NCBI RefSeq assembly: GCF_000308635.1
Contig: NZ_BAGD01000066.1
Span: 1-63,973, forward strand
Length of the DNA: 63,973 nucleotides
Direction of reading: 5' to 3'
Source: Nocardia otitidiscaviarum NBRC 14405
GTDB lineage: Bacteria; Actinomycetota; Actinomycetes; Mycobacteriales; Mycobacteriaceae
The position numbers and the translations under genes are program-made. The notes beneath the pieces are model-generated. The model was given only the letters and a program-made list of their open reading frames with translations, searched no databases and was not told where the DNA came from. The stretch's first letter is position 1. Each line of letters begins with the position of its first letter. Positions 1 through 10,825 of this stretch are shown here, one piece after another.

Positions 1-25
1 CTATTGTGGCAGAAGGGGAAATATA

Positions 26-1167
26 TTATGTCAAGTTCTGTAAGCAGTTGTCGACAACGTTCGACATTCGCTCTCTGAAAACGGTGGGCGAAAAGTCCAA
101 TGCGTGCTTTCTGATTCGTTCCCCGTCGAAATTCTGGCTCGGGAAATCCTTCATGACGCGAGCGAACGACTGAATAACTTCGTCGTCGGGGCCGAATTCG
201 ATATGTACACCTGTGATATCCGGCAGTACTGTGTCCACCGCGCCGCCGGTTCCGACCGCGATGACGGGGGCCCCGCATGCCATGGCTTCCACGGGGACGA
301 TGCCGAAATCCTCTACGCCGGGCATGAGGAGGGCGCGGCAGCGGCGGTACATATCCAGCAGGACGGCGTCGTCGGCGGCGCCGAGAAAGAGTGTCTCGGG
401 TCCGGCGATGCTTTCCAGGTGTCGTCGCGCCCGACCGTCACCGAGGATCACCAGACGCACACCGGCCTGCTGTGCCGCGCGAATCGCCACATCGGCTCGT
501 TTGTAGGGGACCAGGCGTCCGGCGAAGAGGAAGAAATCCTCGCGCTCGACGGTCGGGTCCAGGGAGAAGCTGTCCACGCGCACCGGTGGATTCACGACGG
601 TCGCGGGCAGGTCCCACCATTCCCGCACCCGCTGTGCCACGGCCGAGGAATTCGCGACGACATGGGAGATCCGGGGTGCGGCACGCAATTCCGCGCGCCG
701 GGCCAGGCCGCCCAGGGCGGTCAATGCCAGCTGGCCCGCCCAGCCCCCGGCCTCCCGGGTTCGGAATGCGCTGTCCCAGGCCCAGCGGGCCGGACTGTGC
801 ACGTATGCGATCACGGGGGCGGAGGTCGCGAGTGCCGCCGAGCTGGCGAAGGCGTGGTGGCTCACCACGACGGCGTCGAAGTCCGCGCGCAGTGGCAGGC
901 CGCGCAGGGCGCGCGGGACCAGGGGGAGCAACGGTGCGTGCGAGCGCCGTCCCGTCGCGGTGTAGAGCCGCGAAAGCCAGGCGCTGGCACGGATATTCGC
1001 GGCGGCGGGTGAGGTGCCCGCCGCGTCGGCGACCGAGCGGACGCAGCCTGTCTCCAGGATGGGCGCGAATACCGGTGCTCCGGGCCAGGTTCGCATGAAC
1101 TCCGCGACCACCGCCTCGGAGCCGCCGTATTCGGTGAAGCGTTCGTGCACGATCGCGATGCGCGCGT

Positions 1168-1171
<4 letters not shown>
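26..1171 (-). CDS. GT4-family glycosyltransferase, last gene of the exopolysaccharide operon
   Basis: This 381-residue protein is a retaining GT-B glycosyltransferase that would add a sugar to a lipid-linked glycan at the cytoplasmic face. The N-terminus (about 1-190) is the acceptor half, with HSPARWAWD near residue 125. The C-terminal half has FAGRLVPYKR near 216-225 and the E-x7-E donor-site motif at E287 and E295 in GVEDFGIVPVEAMACG. The ATG at 1171 overlaps the TGA of the aminotransferase by 4 bases, which fixes the start and implies translational coupling. The reading frame stays open far upstream, but that part is a shadow of the aminotransferase. It is the last gene of the operon visible here, and only 25 bases lie beyond its TAA. 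The sugar and linkage cannot be read from sequence. Confidence 0.93.
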
Positions 1172-2498
<1,327 letters not shown>

Positions 2499-2502
<4 letters not shown>

Positions 2503-3827
2503 CCCCGGCTCCTCTGAGTGCTGGCCCACAGGGTGTGGTCGGCACGGACCCCGGTGGGTCCGGTGAAAGCGCGCATGGTGCCCTCCTCGAGCAGTCCCGC
2601 GTTCGCGGCGACCGCGGCGGATTCGGTGTCCGCGACAGGGATCTCCGTGGACACCCGGTACAGGCCGAGGCGGGTGAAGGCGAAGTCCACCAGCGCTCGG
2701 ATGGCCGCCGCGCGGACACCGTCGTCGGCGTGGGCGGGATCTGCCCGGAGCCGCAGCCGAGCGTTGCGTCCGAACAGGTCGACATCGAAGAGCCGACACT
2801 CACCGGCGTACTCGCCGCCGACGTCGAGTATCAGCAGCAGGCCGGCCGATGCATGGAAACCGGTTCTGCTGCTGATGAATTCGCGATACCACGCGCTTTC
2901 GTTACCGGGGTGGGCAGCCCGCCACGCGCGGGCGTCGGCGGCCCGGGGAGTGCGCAGGACGACGCTCTCGTAGCCGGGGACCGGCACGATGATCGGGGCG
3001 GCGGGCAGTATCCGGTGCAGGGTCCGGCGCAGCTGCCCGGCGCGGTAGCGTGCCGAGACCGCGAGTACGGTGGCCGCGCTCGGACCGGTGGGTTCGGCCA
3101 CCGCGCCGGGATCGGTCGTCACGGCGGCCGCGTCGAGACCGGTTGGCTCGACCTGCGTCGGTGCCCCCTCCCGGTGACGCGCCCGCGTCGACGCGTCGCC
3201 CTGGCGGGCACCGACGTGTTCGATCCAGGTGCGGGTGAAACCACCGGCGGGCATCCGGTCGGCCGTGACCGCCCAGAGATCGTGGTCGGTGCGAGCACCG
3301 CCGACGTCGAACAGCCCCGCCAGCCGCGCCTCGCAGACATAGCCCACCTGCCGGGCACCGTGCGCGGCGGCTTTGTTGCCCACCGAGATCGGCGCGACGA
3401 CACGCTCCAGACCGAGTACGCCGAAGCCGTAGTCGAGCAGCACCGACGCCGCCAGTCCGCCGAAACCGTGGCGCGCCTGCCTGGCGTCGATCCAGATGCC
3501 CATCTCGCCGTGGCGCGCCCGCCGGTCGATACCGCCGATCTCCACCTGTCCGGCGAACCGGCCGTCGAGTTCTATGACGGTGGACACCGCGAGCCCGGCA
3601 CGGGCGTGGGTGGCGGCCTCCAGACACTCCCGCACCCAGTGGGCGGCACTGTGCCGCTGCTCCCAGGACTGCGGGGAGCTGTGCCAGAACGGTTCGATCA
3701 GATCCCGGTCGCGCAACCGGATGTGCCGCCATGCCGCGAAATCCGCGAAGCGCGGCGGCCGCAGCACCAGGGTGCTGCCGAGCAGGTGCATGGGGCCGAG
3801 ACGCAGCCCCGTGGTCGCGGCGTTCAC
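2499..3827 (-). CDS. Protein with two tandem GNAT (RimJ/RimL-like) acetyltransferase domains
   Basis: This 442-residue protein has two GNAT folds joined by a linker of about 70 residues rich in Ala, Thr and Pro. The first domain (about 13-200) opens with the RimJ-like LVLRPPRFADFAAWRHIR. The second (about 275-435) opens with VVLRTPRAADARAWRAAH. The first retains HGFGGLAASVLLDYGF as its acetyl-CoA loop region. The second has the weaker DDGVRAAAIRALVDFAF, so one domain may be structural. A GTG at 3827 overlaps the upstream TGA by 4 bases and is taken as the start; an ATG at 3791 is the alternative. In this operon the likely role is N- or O-acylation of a sugar, perhaps on an amino group placed by the adjacent aminotransferase. 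That pairing is inferred from neighbourhood only. Confidence 0.85.
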
Positions 3828-5182
3828 GTGGTGGGTCGCTGTCGACCCAGCGACGAGGTCTTGACCGCACCGGTCGCGTCCACCGACAGCCGCCAGTAGC
3901 CGCCCTGTTCGTCGCGCAGCACCACCCCGCCCGCCGCGCGATCGGACAGCAGCGCGCCACTGGGCAGCACGGCGGCGACGATGCCGCCGTCGCGGTCCTG
4001 GGCCTGGAAGATGTCGGTGTCGGGCTTCCCGGCCTGCGCGACCATGGTGCCGGAGAAGCGCGCCCCGTGAATCCGCCCGCGTCCGATCACATGCCAGCCG
4101 TCGGGGAAGGCGCGCGGATCCACATCCTCGTAGCTGCCCGAGATGAGGTTGACGGCGGTGCCCTCCGGGCAGCCGTCGCCGTCGATGCGCAGCTCCACCG
4201 GCGGCGTGCGCAGATCCGGATCGAATTGCACATTGGCCAGATACGGCTGTCGGCAGTGCACCAGATCGAGGCAGACCGCACGGGCGGCCACCTTGCAGTT
4301 CACCATGCCGAACTGCGCCGGACCCCCGCCCGGTACACCGATGGCCAGGGCGATCTCCGACCCCTCGAACCACACGTTGGTCAGCCACCAGTCGTTGGCC
4401 GCGCCGTCGACGAAGATGTGCCGGTCGGTGGTGCGCGGATCGGAGTCGGAGACGAACTCCACGTTGGTGATGGCGAGTCCGGCATTGTGGTTGTCACCGG
4501 TGCCCAGGACGCCGACGCGGTTGTTGGTGAGCTTGGAGGAGGTCACGTAGTTCTGGATGCACGAGGTGACGATGCCGTAGCCGAAATTGTTGATATCGCA
4601 GTTGACGAAGGCGGTGCCGCCGGTATTGCGGTCCAGCACCACCCCGCGCTGGTCCACATAGCGCGGGTAGTTGTCGGAGAGATGGTTGCCGCGCAGCACC
4701 ACGCCGTCGAACGAGCAGCGGAAGCACTCCGACAGCCGCACCGCCGTGGCCTCGGGACCGGACAGGTAGAAACCCAAGCGCGAGAACCGCACCCGCTGTT
4801 TGCGCTCCAGCGCGATGAGGGTGCCGTCACCCTCGTAGCCGATGGTGGTGGCGTCGCCGCCGTCGCCGAGCACGGTGGCGTAGTCGGGCAGCGGGGGGAA
4901 GGCGGTCACCCGGTAGGTCCCGGCCGGGATGTACAGCACGAACGGTCGGTCCCCGACATCGGCCGCCGCGGCGAACGCGGCGGTGTCATCGGCGTTCCCG
5001 TCGCCCACCGCCCCGAAATCCCGGACATTGCGGGCGGCGGGCTGATCGGTGACGTGCGGGGACCGGAATTCGGTCCCCGGATCGTCGTCCCCCGACGCGC
5101 AGGCCGTCGTCAGCGGCAGGAAGGCCGCCGCGCCGAGCGAGGCGGCGAGCAGGTGACGCCGCCGCACCGGATCATCCGTCAT
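3824..5182 (-). CDS. Exported lipoprotein with pectate-lyase-3 / right-handed beta-helix fold
   Basis: This 452-residue protein begins with RRRHLLAASLGAAA and a cysteine after LPLTTA at residue 28. That looks like a Tat-type signal ending in a lipobox, so an outward-facing membrane anchor is likely. The next block, NVRDFGAVGDGNADDTAAF (about residues 52-70), is the hallmark opening of the pectate_lyase_3 family. The remainder shows the Asn- and Gly-rich rungs typical of a parallel beta-helix. Such proteins in polysaccharide loci act as lyases, hydrolases or epimerases on the polymer. No catalytic triad could be assigned by eye. The ATG at 5182 overlaps the TGA of the Wzz-like gene by 4 bases. 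Confidence 0.87.
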   Translation of the reverse strand: MTDDPVRRRHLLAASLGAAAFLPLTTACASGDDDPGTEFRSPHVTDQPAARNVRDFGAVGDGNADDTAAFAAAADVGDRPFVLYIPAGTYRVTAFPPLPDYATVLGDGGDATTIGYEGDGTLIALERKQRVRFSRLGFYLSGPEATAVRLSECFRCSFDGVVLRGNHLSDNYPRYVDQRGVVLDRNTGGTAFVNCDINNFGYGIVTSCIQNYVTSSKLTNNRVGVLGTGDNHNAGLAITNVEFVSDSDPRTTDRHIFVDGAANDWWLTNVWFEGSEIALAIGVPGGGPAQFGMVNCKVAARAVCLDLVHCRQPYLANVQFDPDLRTPPVELRIDGDGCPEGTAVNLISGSYEDVDPRAFPDGWHVIGRGRIHGARFSGTMVAQAGKPDTDIFQAQDRDGGIVAAVLPSGALLSDRAAGGVVLRDEQGGYWRLSVDATGAVKTSSLGRQRPTT

Positions 5183-6489
5183 CGGCTCACCGCTTTGCCC
5201 GGGGTCGGCGTCCGCCGCAGCAGCCGTTGCAGACCACCGCCCGGCCGGGAGAACACCACCACGCCCGCCAGTCGCGGATCGTCCGCACCGAACGTGGCCA
5301 GCGCGCCGCGCACCTGCGCCGAGGTGGTGCGGCCGAGTTCGACCACGCCGACGGTGGCGTCGCAGCGCCGCGCCAGCGCGATGGCGTCCGCGGCGGCGGT
5401 GACCGGGGCCGCCTCCACGATGATGTGGTCGTATTCGGTGCGCAGCTTGGACATGATCTCCGCGAAGCGCTCCGAGGCCAGCAGATCCGGGGTGCGCAGA
5501 TCGACGACGCCCAGCGGCAGCACGCTGATCCCCACCTCCGGCCACAGCACCACCGCCTCGGCGGTGGACGAACTGTTGCGCAGCAGCTCCGCCAGACCGG
5601 GGGCCGCGCCCACCGGAATGCGGCGGGAGGAGCCGCGACCGCTGGTGTCGGCGTCCACCAGCACCACCCGCGCGCCGGTATCGGCGAGGCTGCGGGCCAG
5701 GCCGAGCGCCACCTCCGGTTCCGAGCGTGGGGACAGCGCGGTGAACAGCACGCTGGTGCGTTCGGGGTCGGCGGTGAGGCGCGTGCGCAGGCGGCGGGTC
5801 TCCCCGGCCGCACCGGGCCGCCCGTCGTCGATGATGCCCAGAATCGGCACCGGCAGGATGGCTTCCAGATCGTTGGAGGTGCGCAGCCGCTTGTCGAGGC
5901 GGTCCCAGGCCAGCGCCCCGCCCAGTCCCAGCAGCAGTCCGGCGATCACGCCGAGCGCCAGCATGCGGGTGGTCTGCGGCCCGTTCGCCTGGGTGGGCGT
6001 CTGGGCCTTGTCGATGACCACCGCCCGCGCCGCGGGCGCGGCGTCGGCCTGGATGGACTCCAGCCGGGAGATGAGCGCCCGGAGTTGGGAGACCACCTCG
6101 TCGGCCAGGATGCGCGCCCCGTCGGCGGTGTCGTCGGTGACCGACACGATGATGATGGTGGTGGCGGGCGGGGCCGCCGCGGTGATTCGACCGCGCAGAT
6201 CGTTCACCGAATCGGGAAGGCCGAGTTGATCTTTCACGTACTGTGCGACGGTGACGCTGGTGGCCAGGTCGATATAGGAGCGCACCCGCTGCTGCGCCGC
6301 GAGCCCGCCCTGATACGAATCGTTGACCGAGGTGCCGGTGGCCATGGAGACGTACACCGAACTCGAGGCCGAATAGGTGGTCGGCTGGCTGCGCGCGTAC
6401 CCGGCCGCCGCGACCACGCACAGCACCACCGCGGCCACGATGACCGGCCAGCGCCGCCGAAACAGATGCAGGTAGTCGGTCAAACCCAT
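5179..6489 (-). CDS. Wzz-like chain-length protein fused to a degenerate tyrosine-kinase (BY-kinase) domain
   Basis: This 436-residue protein has the co-polymerase layout: a membrane segment at about 15-32 after LTDYLHLFRRRW, an extracytoplasmic part, a second membrane segment at about 175-196, then a cytoplasmic P-loop-like domain (about 240-420). The domain keeps the Walker A-prime strand VVLVDADT (275-282), but the Walker A region reads SPRSEPEV (253-260) with no GK[ST], and Walker B reads IIVEAAPV. The C-terminus lacks a tyrosine cluster. It should therefore be a chain-length regulator without kinase activity. The start ATG at 6489 follows GAGGA and overlaps the polymerase gene by 10 bases. 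Confidence 0.9.
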   Translation of the reverse strand: MGLTDYLHLFRRRWPVIVAAVVLCVVAAAGYARSQPTTYSASSSVYVSMATGTSVNDSYQGGLAAQQRVRSYIDLATSVTVAQYVKDQLGLPDSVNDLRGRITAAAPPATTIIIVSVTDDTADGARILADEVVSQLRALISRLESIQADAAPAARAVVIDKAQTPTQANGPQTTRMLALGVIAGLLLGLGGALAWDRLDKRLRTSNDLEAILPVPILGIIDDGRPGAAGETRRLRTRLTADPERTSVLFTALSPRSEPEVALGLARSLADTGARVVLVDADTSGRGSSRRIPVGAAPGLAELLRNSSSTAEAVVLWPEVGISVLPLGVVDLRTPDLLASERFAEIMSKLRTEYDHIIVEAAPVTAAADAIALARRCDATVGVVELGRTTSAQVRGALATFGADDPRLAGVVVFSRPGGGLQRLLRRTPTPGKAVSR

Positions 6490-7859
6490 TGCGCTGTCCT
6501 CTTTTTCCCGGGCGGCGCCGCGGGGTAGCCCGCCAGCTCCGTCACCCGTCTGCGATATTCCCCGACGACCAGATAGACCATCCAGGTCAGCACCACCGCC
6601 TGGAGGTATTTGCCGAGTGTCTCGATGCTGCCGAGAATGCCCCGCTCGAACAGCACCGGTACCTCGATGAGCGCCAGCCCCAGCACGGCGAAGGCCAGGT
6701 GCCGACTGTAGAGAGCCCGCCGCCACAGCAGCAGCAGGATGAAGGTGAACGAAACACCCACGGCCACACCGGTGTAGCCGCCGAGGACATAGCCCTCGTT
6801 GATATTGCCCTCGGCCAGCGACACCGAGACCGTCGACATGTCCACCGACGCGCCGCGCACCTGTTCGGCCCAGGCCGCGCCCGCCCGGAACTTCTCCTGC
6901 CCCAGCAGTTGCGTCGGAATCAGACTCTCGAACGCGTGCCGCAGCGCCTCTGCGGGCGTGAGCCAGGATCCGGGCCCGGCCCAGTAGGCGTCGGTGGCCG
7001 CCTCGAGCAGGTCGAAACGCCGGAGCAGGCTCAGGAACGGTCGCACGATCGGCGGATAGTTGGCGTCGATGCGCTCCGCGTCGGCCTTGGCCGCCGCGGT
7101 GGTCTTGAGCGACTGCAACCAGCCGAAGGCCATCACCGCCAGCACCGAGAGCGCGAGTATGCCGATCACCTTGGCGCGCGTCCAACCCGTCATGGCGCAG
7201 CGGACCGCGATGGCCAGGGCCGCGCCCATGATCGGGGTCTTGGACTGCACGGTGGCCGTCCAGAGCAGTTCGCCGAAACACAGTGCGCCCAGTACCAACA
7301 GGACGGTGCGCGAGTTGTCGGAGCGGAAGTAGACCAGCAGCCCGATCGCGCCGAGCGTGGCGAGAATGGTGATCAGGTTGATGATCGGATTCGGGCTCTC
7401 CAGCTCACCGGCCTTACCGGTGGTGCCGGTGGCGACCGCCGCCAGGCGGCCCAGCGTGCCCAGGACGTAGAGCACCACCAGGGTGGGGACGAAGACCGGA
7501 TTGTCGATCAGCGGCGGTGTGGCCGTGGCCGTTTCGCCGCCGCGGTACCGCGTCCACACGGTATAGGCGACCACCAGCGCGGCATAGAACCAGAGTCCGA
7601 ATACGACGGGCTCCAGGACCAGCGCGATGCCGTCGTCGTATCCGAATTCGGCCAGCCGGGGATCGGGCACATTGTCGCCGTAGTGCGGCATGGGCCGGGT
7701 CCACAGCAGCACCACCGGTCGCGCGACATAGGACAGCGACCAATGCGCCACCTGCGCGATGAGAAATATCCGTACCACACCGGGTAGGAACAGGGCAGCG
7801 CCGACAATCGTCGCCAGCGCACCGGCGACGAGAAATACCTCGGACTGTGCGGCCCCCAT
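6480..7859 (-). CDS. Polytopic membrane protein, probable O-antigen/EPS polymerase (Wzy-like)
   Basis: This 459-residue protein has roughly ten or more hydrophobic segments spread over its length and a long hydrophilic, presumably extracytoplasmic stretch at about 250-345. That is the usual shape of Wzy polymerases, which are recognised by topology and context more than by motifs. It lies between the flippase and glycosyltransferase genes and the chain-length gene, which supports the role of joining repeat units in the periplasmic space. The ATG at 7859 has GAAGGA about 8-12 bases upstream. An 81-base gap separates it from the preceding glycosyltransferase gene, the largest break in this operon, so an internal promoter is possible. 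Confidence 0.8.
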   Translation of the reverse strand: MGAAQSEVFLVAGALATIVGAALFLPGVVRIFLIAQVAHWSLSYVARPVVLLWTRPMPHYGDNVPDPRLAEFGYDDGIALVLEPVVFGLWFYAALVVAYTVWTRYRGGETATATPPLIDNPVFVPTLVVLYVLGTLGRLAAVATGTTGKAGELESPNPIINLITILATLGAIGLLVYFRSDNSRTVLLVLGALCFGELLWTATVQSKTPIMGAALAIAVRCAMTGWTRAKVIGILALSVLAVMAFGWLQSLKTTAAAKADAERIDANYPPIVRPFLSLLRRFDLLEAATDAYWAGPGSWLTPAEALRHAFESLIPTQLLGQEKFRAGAAWAEQVRGASVDMSTVSVSLAEGNINEGYVLGGYTGVAVGVSFTFILLLLWRRALYSRHLAFAVLGLALIEVPVLFERGILGSIETLGKYLQAVVLTWMVYLVVGEYRRRVTELAGYPAAPPGKKRTAQWV

Positions 7860-7940
7860 CAGCGAACGTCCTTCACCATCACCACTATGTCCGCGCGGAC
7901 CCGTTCGCCGTTACCCTTTTTCCGCAGCCGTTTTCGGCCA

Positions 7941-8948
7941 TTATCCGGCGAGCGCATCGATGATCTCGCGAGCCCGGTCCACATAGCGGTGTCGTCCGCC
8001 GACGATGCGGCGATGGCCCGCCTCGGCGACCTTGGCGGCCTCGTCCGGGCGGCGGGCGCAGCGGGCCAGCACCTCGCGCAGTTCCGCCGGATCGGAGTAG
8101 AGGAAGCACTCCGTGCCGTCGTCTAGCAGGTCGGCGTGTTCGTCGGTGCGTTGACCGACGAAAAGCCCTCCGGCAGCGGGAATTTCGAAGGTGCGGCAGG
8201 TGTGGGTATCACGATTGTCGGAATTGAGCAGCACCAGGTTCGCGGTCACCCCGGCCACCGCCGCGGAGAAGTGCTCACCGTAGACCGGGCCGCCCACCGC
8301 CGCGCCGGTTCGCCACAGCGGTCGCACCCGTCGCCAGTCCGGACCGCGCAGCAGCATACGGGGGCCGTATTCGCGTGCCAGATCGACGAGCAGATCGCGG
8401 CGGTCGGGGCGCACCGCGCCGATGAAGCCGACCAGGAAATCCCGGGCGCCGCGTCGGGCGCACGGATGGTGCCAGGCCGGATCGTAAGCGCTACGAACGA
8501 ATTTCACATTCTTCGCGCCGCGGTCGCGTAGTTCGGCCACATTGTGTGCTTTCGTGGTGACGATGAGATCCCATTCCGATTCGTGTGCCAGGTATTCCGG
8601 CGTGGTGTTGTACGGATTGGATACATCGTCGGCGCTGTAGTGCACCCGCACACCGGCCGAGGTGGTCAACAACCGCCGCTGGTCGAGGTGGACACCCTTG
8701 AAAGCGAACAATACGTCCGGTACGAATTCCGCGGCGGCGGCGTCGATCTCGCGGTGCAGCCGGTCCACGGTCCACGGCGCGCGCCGTCGCGCCGCCTTGC
8801 TGTACACCCAGGGCGGTGACAGCCGGGCGGGCAGGGTGACCGCGGTCGTGTCGACCACCACCACCTCGTGACCCGCCTGCCGGAAGCCGTCGGCCAGCGA
8901 TCGGGCGTTGCTGCCCACCCAGTCGTCGCCGACGAAGAGGATCTTCAC
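7941..8948 (-). CDS. CgeB-like glycosyltransferase
   Basis: This 335-residue protein resembles the CgeB / DUF3880-type GT-B enzymes. It starts VKILFVGDDWVGSNARSLAD, carries the central stretch VHYSADDVSNPYNTTPEY and ends with a GT1-like C-terminal half containing TCRTFEIPAAGGLFVGQRTDE and HADLLDDGTEC. In this family the latter part binds the nucleotide sugar. The GTG at 8948 overlaps the flippase stop codon by 4 bases (GTGA), which settles the start. It probably adds one residue of the repeat unit in the cytoplasm. The substrate is unknown. Confidence 0.87.
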   Translation of the reverse strand: MKILFVGDDWVGSNARSLADGFRQAGHEVVVVDTTAVTLPARLSPPWVYSKAARRRAPWTVDRLHREIDAAAAEFVPDVLFAFKGVHLDQRRLLTTSAGVRVHYSADDVSNPYNTTPEYLAHESEWDLIVTTKAHNVAELRDRGAKNVKFVRSAYDPAWHHPCARRGARDFLVGFIGAVRPDRRDLLVDLAREYGPRMLLRGPDWRRVRPLWRTGAAVGGPVYGEHFSAAVAGVTANLVLLNSDNRDTHTCRTFEIPAAGGLFVGQRTDEHADLLDDGTECFLYSDPAELREVLARCARRPDEAAKVAEAGHRRIVGGRHRYVDRAREIIDALAG

Positions 8949-10825
8949 GCGGTCTCCCCCTTGCGCATCAGGACGGTGGCCGGTCCGACGGCCCCCCGTC
9001 GCATCGTCCGTTCGCGGACGATGAGCCACCGCATGCGGATGATGTACCACACGGCGACCGAGATTTCCGCGAAAACGGTTCCGTAGACCAGGGTCCACAC
9101 CGACTGGGTGCGGGTCGCCACCGCCATGGCCGCCACCGCGACGCAGGTGCCGACGATCGCGCCCACCAGCACACCGGTGGTGTCCTGGCGCACCGTCAGG
9201 ACCGCGGTCGTCACATAGGAGGTGACCGTGGTGGCGGGCAGGATGAGCACCTCGAAGCGCAGCAGCGGCACCGCGTCGGCGAACTCCTGGCCGAAGACCA
9301 GGTGGATGAGCCAGGGGGCGCTCACCCAGACGGTCACCGTCGCCACGATGGCGATGGCGACGCAGCCGGCGAGCGCCTGGATCGAGGTGCGCCAGAAGTC
9401 CTCGCGGTCGGTGCGCCGGGCCATCCGGGGCAGCAGGGCGAAACCGATGGGGTCCAGGGTGGATTGGATGGCGCGGACCAACCGGTCGCCCGCCGAGTAG
9501 AGCCCCAGCGAGGCGGCGGACAGGATCGCACCGTAGATGGCGGCCGAACCCTGTCCGTACCCGGTGACCAGCAGCCGGGAGGTGAACACCGGTGCGGCCA
9601 GGCGCAGCACGGCGCGCACCCCGCTCGGCCGCGCCGGGCGGCCGAAGTGGCGCATCGAATCCCACCAGGTCAGCGCGACCGTGGGCACGGACGAGACGAG
9701 CAGACAGACGATGGCCGTCGACGCGGTCGGAAACTGGGGGAGCAGCACCAGCAAGAGGATCAGATACCCGATCCGGCCGACGCCCTGGTAGATGGTGGAG
9801 GATCCGAAGCGACCCTGGCCGATGAGCAGCCAGTCCTCCGACAGCGACCAGAACCCGCCCGTGAACAGTCCGAGCAGCACCATGTGCAGGGCCGGGGGCA
9901 CGCCCACCAGCAGGCTCGCCAGCAGTGCCGCGCCGATCACGCTCACCGTGGTGACGCGCAGCGCGGCATAGGTGCCGCGCAGCCGGTTCACCTCGCCCGG
10001 ACTGCTGTCCGCCTCGTGCACGCGGGCGGCCAGGAACTGGGTGACGCCGAGATCGACCACGAGCGAACCGATGAAGTACGAACTCATGCCGATGGCGAGC
10101 AGGCCGACACCGTGCGGGCCGAGGATGCGCGCGATGAGCGGCAGGGTGATGACCGTGATGGCGTACTGGCCGTACTTGCCGAAGGTGACCAGGACGATAT
10201 CGCGGACCACGCCGGCCAGCCCGTGTGTGGGCGCGGCCCGTCTGCGATGGCGGCCGACGCCTGCACGCGGCGGGGAGGCACTGTCGCGGTGGGCGGCGGC
10301 GTGGGCACCGCGCCCGGCGTCCGCGCTGCTGTGGGCAGCGTTCTCGGTACCGTGCGTGGTGTGTTCGGGGGTGCGCCCAGCGTTTTCGGCACCGCGCGTA
10401 GTGGTATCGGCACCCGGACCCGCGTTTTCGGCACGGCGCTCGGCGTTTTCGGCACGGCGTGCGGAGTTTTCGGTACCGTGCGGGAGGCTTTCAGCACCGC
10501 GTGCGAAAGTTTCGGCGCTGTGCGCGTAGGAGCCGTCCGGGGCGCGGCGCGGTGACCAGGAGATCGGATAGTGATCGGCCCGGCCCGCCCACTGAGGGAT
10601 GCTGCGCTGTTCCCGCTCCGCGTACGGGGATTCCGGTGGCGGGGGATCGGTGTCGAAGCGGCGGTACCGCGCGCGCAGCGGAACCCCGAAGCGGCGCAGT
10701 GAGAGCCGATCGGCGTCGGAGATCCGATCGGGCTCGCGCGCTCGCCCGGCGGCCCGGCGGCGCACCGGCCGCAGCGGCAGCGTGGGTGGGTCCGCGCCGG
10801 GTAGCGGATCGTTGGAATCATCCAC
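8945..10825 (-). CDS. Wzx-type flippase with a long, repetitive N-terminal extension
   Basis: From about residue 203 onward this 626-residue protein is a normal polysaccharide flippase of the MOP superfamily: twelve or so membrane segments beginning VVRDIVLVTFGKYGQYAITV and including GLYSAGDRLVRAIQSTLDPIG. It should move the lipid-linked repeat unit across the membrane. The first 200 residues are hydrophilic and rich in Pro, Arg and Ala, and include seven-residue repeats (about 100-183) of the form xxRGAEN. An extension this long is unusual for Wzx. The GTG at 10825 overlaps the preceding GT4 gene by 8 bases; a start further in, near residue 203, would give a conventional flippase, but no clear ribosome site supports it. 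Confidence 0.88.
   Translation of the reverse strand: MDDSNDPLPGADPPTLPLRPVRRRAAGRAREPDRISDADRLSLRRFGVPLRARYRRFDTDPPPPESPYAEREQRSIPQWAGRADHYPISWSPRRAPDGSYAHSAETFARGAESLPHGTENSARRAENAERRAENAGPGADTTTRGAENAGRTPEHTTHGTENAAHSSADAGRGAHAAAHRDSASPPRAGVGRHRRRAAPTHGLAGVVRDIVLVTFGKYGQYAITVITLPLIARILGPHGVGLLAIGMSSYFIGSLVVDLGVTQFLAARVHEADSSPGEVNRLRGTYAALRVTTVSVIGAALLASLLVGVPPALHMVLLGLFTGGFWSLSEDWLLIGQGRFGSSTIYQGVGRIGYLILLLVLLPQFPTASTAIVCLLVSSVPTVALTWWDSMRHFGRPARPSGVRAVLRLAAPVFTSRLLVTGYGQGSAAIYGAILSAASLGLYSAGDRLVRAIQSTLDPIGFALLPRMARRTDREDFWRTSIQALAGCVAIAIVATVTVWVSAPWLIHLVFGQEFADAVPLLRFEVLILPATTVTSYVTTAVLTVRQDTTGVLVGAIVGTCVAVAAMAVATRTQSVWTLVYGTVFAEISVAVWYIIRMRWLIVRERTMRRGAVGPATVLMRKGETA
10277..10528. repeat. 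21-bp minisatellite coding for heptapeptide repeats in the flippase N-terminus
   Basis: On the plus strand the 21-base unit reads approximately GTTTTCGGCACGGCG followed by six variable bases. It recurs about twelve times with substitutions but an intact length, so the flippase frame stays open. The encoded heptads include FARGAES, SARRAEN, AERRAEN and TTRGAEN. Unit divergence is highest toward the 3-prime end of the coding frame. Confidence 0.8.

Noticed and set aside
3731..6229. 832-codon plus-strand frame
   Set aside because: It is antisense to the beta-helix lipoprotein and the Wzz-like gene, both with clear motifs. Composition is that of a shadow.
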